Shown here piece after piece: positions 40,401-52,400 of a stretch of DNA of 64,000 nt. The stretch lies in the NCBI GenBank assembly GCA_031761405.1, contig JASEVX010000007.1:30406859-30470858 (forward strand). The letters are read 5' to 3'. Origin of the DNA: Serripes groenlandicus. Its lineage: Eukaryota; Mollusca; Bivalvia; Cardiida; Cardiidae. Position 1 is the stretch's first letter. Each line of letters opens with the position of its first letter. The translations under genes were made by a program, and so were the position numbers. Below the pieces are notes generated by a model, which had not been told where the DNA came from, ran no database searches, and worked only from the letters and a program-made list of their open reading frames with translations.

Positions 40401-43400
40401 ACAACATTTCAAAAAACATTTTGACTAAAGGAGAAATTGCTCTTCATTACCAATTTCTCCTATTGCCACAACGTTATCACGATTCAATAATTATATTTAC
40501 ATTCATATAAATAATAATATTTTTGCTAAGAACTTTTCAGTTGTTTGCTGCAGATTTAATGTATGTGGGAAAGGGTTAAGTAGCCATGATAAAAGGTATC
40601 CCTACTACTATGTATGATGTATATATTATCCCATTCACGCTTGCAGACACATCTTGAATTCAATTTCTCGTTTTGCCACAACGTTTTCAACTATATTCTA
40701 AACTTGAACTTTTATGCGTAGAGATTTTCGGGATTTTTCCTATAATAGTTTCAAAGTTGTCTCCTGCAGATTTGTTGTATGTTGGAAAGGGTTATCTAGC
40801 CACACATCTGTCTGTCCAGTTCCATCCAGCCAAATAAAACAGATTAATTGGAAGAAATTTGTGGTAAAAGAAGTAATTGAATTATGCCCTTTCCGACATT
40901 TCCTATTCTTCAACAACGATGATCACAATGAATCACTGCTAGGTATAGGGTTAACCCTTTCCCACATACAACAAATCTGCAGCAGAAGACTTTATTTCTT
41001 TCCCACCTGCATATGCATTTTGACGCATTGATAGCAGCAGACGAATTTTGAAAACATTGTGGCCAAAGGTGAAATTGCTCATGATGAGCAATTTCTCCTT
41101 TGGCCACAATGTATTCAACTTTATTTAACAATTAAGCCATCTTTTATGGGGATTTTTCAGGTTTCTATCACTTAGTAATGTTTTCAAAGTCGTCTGCTGC
41201 AGATTTGCTGTATTAGGGAAAGTGTTAAATAAATGAAATTAAAATAAAGTTGAAAACATTGTGGCAAATCGAGAAATTGCTTGTTTTGAGCAATATTCTC
41301 CATTTGCCTCAATGCTTTCAAAAATTCATCTGCTCAGGCTGGCAGAGGCATAAGAAAGCACCTATATGTGGGAAAGGATTATGCATATTCTGAATCAGCA
41401 GCAGCAGCAGAGGAAAAACATTGTGGAGAAAAGGAGAAATTACATATTTTCTGTCTACACGTTTTCAAAGTCGTCCGCTTCAGATTTGCATATTGAAAAA
41501 GGGTTATAGTTGGGAATGTGATATTACTGACATACCATTTTGACATGCCATGTCAATGAATTTGGCAGAAATGTATCATTTTATGAAAAAGTACAAATAA
41601 ATGACACCGAATGTGTATGATTGCTTGATGCATGATCGTGACTCAACATGTTTTCCGAGAAATATGTCTGAGAAATGAGAATGTTTGTCGGCAATTTCTG
41701 TGAACATGATCTATCAAGGATAAAATCTACGACAATCATAAGAGCCGCATCTAGGGATTTGGGGGTCTTAACGAATCTGCATACAGTGAAGACCCATGTG
41801 AGTCCATGCAAGCTGCAAAGTTTTCGCTTAATAACCATAACTGTCTGTCTACATGTACTAGATGCATCTTTTGACAAAGAACTTCAACTGATGCCTCATT
41901 TAACCCTTTCCCTCATACAACAATTCTGCAGCAGATGACATTAAACATATTTTGTCAAAAAAAAAAAAAATCTCTAATTGAATGGATAACCTATGACTAA
42001 AAGTGGAAAACATTGTGTCAAAAGGAGAAATTGCACGTTTTGTGCAATATCTTCTTTTGTCACTGTTTTTAAATAGCCGTCTGCTGCAGAGGCGTCAGAA
42101 AGCGTCTATATGAGGAAAAGGGTTAATGAATACTAAATTACCTTTATATGATCTGGTTATGCTTGGAGTCATTATAAGATCAAACATGACACAACGCGGC
42201 TCATAAATATTCTGATAAATATAATTATATGATCACATCTTTATTCAAGATTCTAATAAAATATTGACAATCTGAAGAAGCATTTTGATATTGAGTAGAA
42301 AACATCAAGGAAGAAAAAAGAGGAATTTTTCCCGCTTTCTCAGTCAGGGGTAAAAGAATCTGCCCAATGAGACAATTCTATTAAACTCTTCCAACTTACA
42401 TGCGCTTTCTGACGCCTTTTGGAAAACATTGTCGTAAAAGGAGAAATGCTTATTAAACAAGCAAAAAATTTGAAGGGGAACCTAAAACACCAAACATTCA
42501 ATCATAATGAGTAATTTCGCTATTTGCCACAATGGTTTCAACTCTACAAATTATGACTTAGATATGAATGAGTATATGGCAAGGTTATCACACAAGCTGT
42601 CATTTAAAGGAATATAATTATTTTCTCATTTACAGATGCATTTGACGCCTATGCAGCAGACGACTTTTGAAATTATTGTGGCAACAGGAGAAATTGGCCA
42701 GTGTTTTTAACTCTTTTTAAAAATTTAACTTTCCCTTTAAAAGATTTTCCATGATTTTGCCTAAATGTTTTTAATTGTCTGCTCCTGTTTTGATGAATGC
42801 GGGAAAGGGTTAATACTGATATGTTGAACAATGTGCATTGAAACCCAGCCAGGTGTTAAACTATTCATTGTTTTAAAAAATAAGATTATTTCCTTAATTA
42901 GCGGCTTATCCAATAATATGGTTTATACCGTCAACTGCTTTGAAAGGAAGCAAACTGAAGTTAAATTCGCGAACAAATTGGAAGCCGAGTAGAAAGGAAT
43001 GCTTGAAAAGGAGTAATTGCTCGATTTGACCGATTTCCCACAATGTTTCTGAGAGTTGTCTGCTGTATAAGCTGTCTGTACAAGCCGGTTAATTATGCCC
43101 AGTTCTACAACAATGGTGTAGGCTAGACGTAGGTATTTCAGCTATGTAACCTTTGGCTCTGTTGAACCTTGTACATAAACGCCATGTCACTTATACCCCA
43201 TAATTCATATTTCTTACCATTTTGTTCATCTTACCTCATATGGTATAATTATTAACCTTTTCCCTCTTTTAGAAACTATTTTGACGCATGCGCAACAGTT
43301 GACTTAAATGAAAGCAATTTCTCCTTTCGGAGCATTATCTGTTCAACTCTATTAAAATAATACAAATCTTTGACATTTTTAACTACATGTAGTTGGTTTT

Positions 43401-46400
43401 TAAAATGATTTGTTTGTTTTATTGGGGTTTTACGCCGCTTTCAACATTATTTCAGTTATATCACAGAGACAGTTCACTAATTCATGATCCCTGGGTAAAC
43501 AAACCAGTACTAGGCTAAAAAATGTTCCCAGTATTGTAGTTTAAACCTTTCCCTCATACAAAAAAATCTGCAACAGACGACTTTGAATACTTCTAGGCAG
43601 AAATATGAAACATATCTATAACTGCAGGTATAATTGTTTGTTTGAGCATTTTCTTCTTTCGTCACAGTGTTTTCAAAAGTCGTCTGTTGCAGGCATCAAA
43701 AAGCATATATATGAGGGAAATGGTTAATCAAAGCAAAAAAACATTTTGTATTCAAGATACCTGCATGACTAACCAGTACTAAACTAGGAAACTGTGCCTT
43801 TGCCAATTGGCACCCCGTTGTGAATGTCAAGATCAGGGATCAAACCTGGGACGCCCGATTTCAAATTCCTCCATGCTTAAACGACTCATCTTATTATGTG
43901 AATGCAAATATTTTCATGCCACTTGGCAGGCAGATAACCTTTGAAAGTGTTATGGGGAATGAAGAAAAGATTCACGTTCAACATTTTCTCCTTTCTTTAC
44001 TTTATTCCAACTTTATTTGCAACCATATTTTTCTATGTCACATTTTGTCTTTCTTTTGTTTCGACTTTCATTTTTGTATAGACATTTCCACATTTTTGCA
44101 TTGACGTTTCCAAAGTCTTCTGCTGCAGGTCTTTTGCATGTGGGGAAGGAATTGAAAGATGTGCTCTTAGATAATGGGTTAATTTATAGAATCATCCATT
44201 TTAATATCTAATATATCGAATTATGAAATTAAGCAAATGAAATTTAAAATATTAAATTATGCTTCAGAAATGATCTGACATTTTATGATAACCAGAAACC
44301 GAGCACCTTTGATTCCATGCATCAGGCTTGATTTCAATTAAGAAAATGAGAAATTTCCCATATCATTTTAATTAAATATATCTCAACATCTCTAAAAACC
44401 TCACATCCTTCATTTTTAACATGTCAATCGATGGAACCGAGTCATGATAAAACAAGTGAAAAATACTTTTGAAAATAAAAATAGTGTGAAAAAGAGATAG
44501 TTGATTTGTGTCTATCGGCACTCAACCCTTCTATCATTTGTTTTATTTGGTTGGTACGCGGCTTTCAACAGAATTTTCAGTCATATCATGGCGACAGTTC
44601 ACTTATTCATGATCAACGGGTAAACAACCAGGACTAGGCTAGGAGATGTGCCATGCCCAAGGACACTCCACCATGGCCGTCTTGCTGCGACTGGTAATCA
44701 AACCCGGAATGCCCGGTTCTCTCTTCTATTAGAAAACATATGTGTTTGAAGGCACACATTCATGTGCTGCAGACATATAACAATAACAGCTAAAATCAAA
44801 GTCAATCTGAGATTGTCACAAAGGATGGATAATGGCAAGGAAATCCTTCACCCTTTCCCAAATACGACATATCTGCACTGACGACTTTGAAAACATATTA
44901 TGGAAAATAAGGGTATAAATACTGAAAAGAGTTGAAAAATTTGTGGCAAAAGGAGAAATTGCTCGTCTTGAGCAATTTCTCTTTTTGTCACAATGTTTTC
45001 AAAAGTCGTGTGCGGCAGAGGCATCAGAAAGCATCAATATATGGGAAAGGGTTAACCCTTTCGGTGCCAAAAGCAATTAAAGACTTTTGCATACATAAAG
45101 AGCTGCCTCACCTGAAATCTGCATTGTTTGTAACTTAGACATAGTTTTTCTAATTTTCCTGTTGGACGAAAAATGGTGTGGTCCAATTTTCAACATGAAA
45201 TACCCTTTCAAGAATGCAGAAGTGTTTCGAAGCATCTGTACCAGACTTTTGAAACCATAATTATTGGCAAAAGGAGAAATTGCTCATAATATAATCATAC
45301 TTCAATATAAAAAGGTTTTTCATATTTCTGCCTAGATGTTTTCAGTCATCTGCTGCAGACTGTCATTATGTGGGAAATAGCTAAAAACAGTACATTGTAT
45401 ATATCAGACATTTTCGTTGAATCAAGAAAGCTGGTAAACATTTTGAATTATTTACAAGATTTGAAAATTTAAGAGCAAGAAAATGTCTACTTTGAAATCA
45501 CTATAGTTTTTTATTCTGCTCATAAAGTTAGATGTAATATACTCAAAAGACAGGAATATAATTCTAATACCAAGTTGAAACATTGTGGGGACAAGAATTT
45601 TTTTTTCAATAATTAAGTCAAACAGCATTAATATTATTAGGTCAAGGGTTTTTATTTAATCCACTTATTTGATATTGTGTCAAAAACGGCAATAATAATC
45701 AGCACTGCCAGATTTGTATATAAGTTTTTTGCAGGTTGAATAACGGGTTAACAGCTGGAATGTGGAGGTCTTTATTACAAATGTCTCGGGTAGCCGGAAG
45801 TAATTTGGTCTTTTTCCCACATAATTTTGATTATGTCTCCAAAAGTTTTAAGTTGTCGAGCCTAAAAGAATGGTCTAATTGAGAAAATCTTACAGAGAAC
45901 CCACAAAATAGGCTTTGGTGAAATATCAAGACTTTATGTCTTGGCTGACATAACCAGAGCTGACTGTTAGAACTGTAATCTATGTAATCATATATGACTA
46001 TCGGCATTTCTTTTTTATGTCTATGTACCCTTACCCGCATGGAACAAATCTGCAGATGACTTTGGAAAACATTTAGGTAAAATATAACTCAACAAATAAA
46101 AGTATAATTACTGAATATAACTGAAAACAAGAGGGCCATGATGGCCCTGGATCGGTCAGCAGATCCCCCCCCCCCCCACTTTAGCCTTATAAGTCCCGCC
46201 CCCTGTGGCCATAATTTTTCGACCAATCAACATGGCTTGAAGGAATCTGATAGAGGGTCACCCTTGGAACATTTCTACAAAATTATTTGAAAATCGACCT
46301 GACACTTTCGGAGAAGAAGAGTTTTCACTATAGCCGTAAAACGGTCAGGTCACCCATAGAACATTTCTACAAAATTATTTGAAAACAGGCCTGACATTTT

Positions 46401-49400
46401 TGGAGAAGATTTTTAAAGTTTTCACTTATAATAGCCATATAAGGCAAAAAATAGTCCCGTCTCCCGGCGGCCATGTTTTTTGACCAAACAAAATGGCTTG
46501 AAGGAATCTGATAGAGGGTCATCCAAGGAACATTTCTACAAAATTATTTGAAAATCTGCCTGCCAGTTAGGGAGATGAAGAATTTTAGTGTTTGTTTCGT
46601 TTCATTGCCATGGAAACCAGAATTCTGCATGGATCCCAACAATTTAAAGGAATTTTGATGAGGTCATTGAGAGGATGCTTTCTGTGAAGTTTCATCCCAA
46701 TTGACCAACTGGTTACTGAGGAGAAGATGTTGACGGACGATGGACGCCGGACAAACGGTGATCACAATAAATCAACTTGAGCACAAAGCTCAGGTGAGCT
46801 AAAAATGTGGCAAAATGAGATAATTCTGACAAAAAATTCTCCTTGTGCCATAACGTCTCACAACGTTGTCTTCTCCAGATCGGTAAAAATAAAGGTGTTT
46901 GTGGGAAAGGGTTAATTAGTCAATGATTAATATTAATACATTATACACAGTAATCTACGAGTTGACAGCTCAATGTTAATGACCAATTAGAGTAATCACC
47001 TTATGTTTAATTATATCTAGATTATATTTAACCCTCTCCCATATACAGCAAATCAGCATTGCACAATTTTGCCGCAAAAAACGCAATACCTTTATTAGAA
47101 TGAAAGTTTCATTATTGAATCGAGTTGAAAATATTGTTGCAAATTGAGAAATGCTTTTTTTATTTTTGGGGGGCTTAAAATAGTTTTAAACATTACTTCA
47201 GTTATATCACCGCAACAATTTACTTATTCTAGGATTTGTGTCGTGGCTAAGGGCACTTCACCATGACCCCCCTGTGCTGCGAATGGCGACTAAACCTGGG
47301 ATGCCCAGATACAATTTGTTTGTTTGGAGTTTAACGCCGCTTTCACCAGCTTTGGTCATATCACGGCGGTCAGTGCACCTACCCATGTTTTCCTGGCTTT
47401 CCCACACCAGTACTTACACAACATTCTTTCGAAGCCACTGACTACTTTCTCACATAGATCAGAGGTGAGAGGCAATGGAAAACATCGCCCAAAAGAATGT
47501 CGCCGCAACCGGGTATCGAACCCGTGACCTCCAGATCACGAGTCAGATACGCTACCAATTGAGCTACCCGGCCGGGCTCGCCTAGATACAAATCCAGGAC
47601 TCAAACCACTTGACCAGGGCAGATTCCTGCACATAATACTTAGTTTGAAAGGTGTTTTACACAAATACAAGTGAGAATGGCTAATGCATGATCAATATAT
47701 ATATATATTTCATTGAGAACCCCATTACTTCATATGATAATTCAAATTGTGTCTACTAAATTACAATCAACAGATGAACAAGTTGATAAATATGGAAGTA
47801 ACTTTTGTACAAGGAATTGAAATTGCTTGTTTTGAGCAATTTCATCTTTTATTACAATGGTTTCAAAAGTAGTCTGCTACAGCTGGATGTCAAATGTTGT
47901 CAGTGTAAATGAAGTCTTGGGATACTTATTTATAAACAGACAGATATACAACAGAGACTTTACCAAGTAACACCAATGCAGTTGACACAAAAATCGGATG
48001 GTGTTATTAAAACACCAACGCAAGGCTCAGAATAACCAATTGATTTTTGTAACCTTTCCCAGTGCAACAAATCTGAAGCAAACCACTTTCAAAACATCTA
48101 GGAAAAGTTATATGGAAAATATCTTTCAACCCTTTCCCACATACAACAAATCTGCAGCAGACGAGTTTGAAATCCCCTATGCAAATATTACCGAAAAAAT
48201 ATCTATAAATGAAAGTTAAATTATTGAAATGAGTTGAAATCATTGTGACAAAAGGAGAAATTGCTCTTATTGAGCAGTTTCTGCTTTTGTCACAGTGTTT
48301 TCAAAAGTCGTCTGCCGCTGGTGTCCAGAAAGTGTCTGTATTTAGGAAAGGGTCAACAAAAGTGTTATTATTGAGTAATGAGTACAGTTGAAACATTATG
48401 GCAAAAGGAGAAGTTGCTCATCTAAAGTCATTTCTCCTTTTGTCATAATGATTTCAAAAGTTGTTTGCTGCAGCTGCATCAAAACTCGTCTGCACGTGGG
48501 AAAGGGATAAATTGTGTGGTGGCAATTCCATATTCGGTGGATTTCTAGTTATTGATGGCTGATTTAACACAGCAGTAGCTTCATCATTACGCCATGAGAC
48601 CGACGTCGTGCCAATAAACAACCTGCTGGATTTGTCACATGATTGACATGGCACCGCCTTAACCCTTTACCTCATATATAGACGCTTTCTGATGCCTCGG
48701 CAGCAGACAGCTTTTTGAAAACATAGTAACAAAAGAAGAAATTGCACAAAGCGAGCAATTTCTCCTTTTGTCACAATGTTTTCCACTTTTAGTCATAGGT
48801 TATCCATTCAATTATAGAGATTTTCCATTATTTGACAAAATATGTTCAAAGTCGTCTTTTTGCAGTATGTACTTCTTATGAACGGTTAGCGAAAAAGCTA
48901 TGCATGGGACCATCAAAATGGCATGTCAGCTATGACAAGAAAATATATATATGACTGCCCGATTCTGTTTCTCTCCATTTGACATAAAAACATCCTCTTC
49001 TCTCACCACTTGATAACCAAAGCTGTTATAATGATAGTATGCTCTACATTTTGTCAACCATTTCCATCATACAACAAATCTGCAGCAGTCAACTTTGAAC
49101 CATCTGTCAAAATGTGTCTGCACATAAGAAAGGGTTGAATCCGATTTCAACAGTATTTCGAGGGCTTGGCGTGAAACGGTTGTAACTCAAAACCTATTTG
49201 GAAAACCCTGAATTAGGGGCAATTTTGACCCTTTTGTAAACAATGCAAATTTAGGTGCCATTGCTCAAAACGAGCAATGGCACCTAAATTTCCATTGTTT
49301 ACCAAGAAAAATGATTTAACGCTTATAAAGACTTTATGGCGAAGTGATTAACCTTGGTAAAAAAATACCAACTTTAGTTACAACCGTTTCACGCCAAGCC

Positions 49401-52400
49401 CTCGATTTCCACTTTATCACAGTGGCAGTTTACTTATCCATGATCCCTGGGAAACAAACAAGAACAGTACTACTCACTGCTTCAGGACAAAGTATCTTGC
49501 CCAAGACCACTCCACCATGACAGTCTTTGTTAGCCTTTCCCCACATACAGACATTTTCTGAGCCTCTAAAGCAGACAACATATAAAAACATTGCGACGAA
49601 AGTAGAAAATGCTCAAAAAAGAGAAATTTCGCCTTCAGCCACAGTGATTACAGGTTTTTTTACCTTGATGTTTTCAAAGTCATCTGCTGCAATTTTGGTG
49701 TGTGTGGATGTGTGGGAAAAAAAGGCTTAATTGTCTTCGAACATTGTGGGAAAAGACCTTTACTTTTAAGAGTTTATGGATTATCAACCCTTTCCCACTT
49801 GTAGACGACTTTTGACTCATCTGCAGCAGACTAATTTTGAAAACATTATGGCAAAAGAAGAAATTGTTTAAAACCAGCATTTTTCCTTTTGCCATAATGT
49901 TTTCAATTCTATTTAATTATCAAACTTATACCATTCATGGAGATTTTTCATGTTTTAGGCAATATCTATTCAAAGTCGTCGGCTGCAAAAAAATTGTATG
50001 TGGGAAAGGGTTAAAAACCCACCCTGCCAGTCTTTGTGTAAGAATACCTTGTCAGTATCACAACAGCCAACGTATTGATTTCAGGTTTAAAAGAGATAAT
50101 TATTAAGTTGTTTATCCCTTTCCCTCATAAAGACGCTTTCTGACACGCCTCTGCAGCCGACAGCTTTTTGAAAACATGGCGACAAAAAAAGCAATTACTA
50201 AAAACAAGCAATTTCTTCTTTTGCCACCAATTTTTTGTTTTCAACTTGTCTCAGTAATTATACCTACAATTATAGAGATCTTTCAAAGTCGTCGGCTGCA
50301 GATTTGTTGTATGTGGGAAGGGTTTAAAAGAGATAATTATTAAGTTGTTTATAGCTTCATAAACATTATCAACACCATCATTTGAAAGCAAGAAATGTGT
50401 CCCAGTAATTATGTTTTCTTCTCCCCACATGTCTGGCGATGATCCTTGTTCATTTTCTTTGACAGTTACAATAGTGACGGGGGAAAAAAAAATATAGATG
50501 CTTTTAAAAGTCTCCCCTATCCCTTTTGAATTACAGGGTAGAAATTCTGTATCAAAAATAAACAGACATAAAAGTTTCCCTTTTCCACAAACATAGGCAT
50601 TTTGATGCCTCTGCAGCAGATGACTATTGAAAACATTGTGGCAAAAGGATTCGTCACAATTTTTTCACTTCAATAATTATACCTTGATTTTATTAAAGAT
50701 ATTTTCCATATTTTGTATTTTGTAGATTTATTGACCATTATGAAATGATTCAATTTTTTTAATTGTATGTATTAAATTAACCCTTTCCCACTTATAGACG
50801 CATGCTGACACATCTGCAGCAGACACTATTTCGGCTAAACAAGAAATTTTTCATGACGAGCAATTTCTCCTTTAGCAACAATGTCTTCAACTTTATTCAA
50901 TAATTATTCTTTTATTTTAAGAGATTTTCCTTATTTTTGCCTAGATATTTTCAATGTCATCTGCTGTAGATTTACTGTATGTGGGAAAGGGAGGGTTAAC
51001 CATTACTTCCTCTCGCTCGACAGGTGGACACTCTAAGCACAATGGACACCACGTGAAAGACTGTTCCGGTATCTGACCAAACAGTGTATCCAAGTCCCAA
51101 ACAAGGTGCCATATTTATTAGTCGCCGGGCAGAAGCCCGCGACTTCTATTTTTAATAGCTTTTCGGAAATCACATGGGAGGGCGGCTTATTATTAGAAAG
51201 AAACAAATCTAGATGATTTGAACATATTACAATTGTGGTTGTTTACGAACACTAATAAATGACACATCTAAAATGAAATAAATATTCCGATTTTTTAATG
51301 TTTGCAGTTTTTTTTATTTCACTCGCATTTAAGTTTTTTGTCTTATTTACGAAGACAAAAGTGGTCCCTTCAAGACGTGAACCAACACCCCCTAATGCAG
51401 ACTCTTATGTGTCATCATTGAGGTCAATTTCGGATTCTCCTTTTAATAGCAATTTTAACTTACTAAATGTTGTTTTCATGTTCAAAGAGATGTTTTGATT
51501 TGTGTAGAATTCATTTAATAATGTTAATCCATGAATATCTAAAGTAGGAACTGTTTCTAAGCTAAATATAGACCCTATTCTGTTGTGTAGTTTCGTGACA
51601 TTTAACATCGATTTTCGCGCATGCGCATTTCGATATGAAAAAGCGAGTGATATTATTTTATTTTAGACAAGTACAAGACGAATGTTTGACGCAAAGCGTC
51701 AAAGAGAAGCCGCAATATTTCGTTGTACATGTAGAAATAAGAAAAAAAGAACATTTTTAAATCCACAAACAATAGAACAATTTAAACTGTAGACGGTAAT
51801 GCTGATATATTTCTCCTTTTGAAGACTTTTGTTTTCTTCAAATTACCTCCCTTTAAAGCAATACCAGGATATTTACCTTGTGATTCGAATAAGATTGACA
51901 AACATTGAAATTATATGAATGAATACTATTATTTAAATAAGTAACAACAGCAAAAATAAATTTAAGCCAGATAAATGTGTACACATTTCGTTAATTTTTT
52001 ATAGATACCCTAATGTATAGGTATGAATATAACATTTATAAGCAAATGTTTTCATTACAACGTTTATAATGTTTGAATAGACTAAGGAAAGTCAAGAATA
52101 CATAAATAAATCAATGCAGTCTTTTCCGGCGACATTGATGCCTTGCATCAACTTTCTCTTGTACTCGGACATATTAAACATTTCCAATGACTTCAGTTTC
52201 CTCTGCAGCAGAGGTTTTCCTTAAATGCTTTCACAGCAGACAACTCCATTTGATTTATTAACGTTTAACACCTTATTCAACAGTATTTCAGTTATATCGT
52301 GGCTAACAACATTTTGAATTCATGCTAATAAATAAGTGATATACGAGTACAATGCCAGGTAAAGCGACTTGCCAATCAGCATTCCACTATAAACTCGGCT

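Noticed and set aside
41581..41938. Overlapping 98- and 87-codon open frames
   Set aside because: No domain, no splice fit, and no repeat family recognised; probably chance.
51298..51608. Hydrophobic frame [14 protein letters not shown] and an antisense frame
   Set aside because: Low-complexity AT-rich DNA; no support as a gene.
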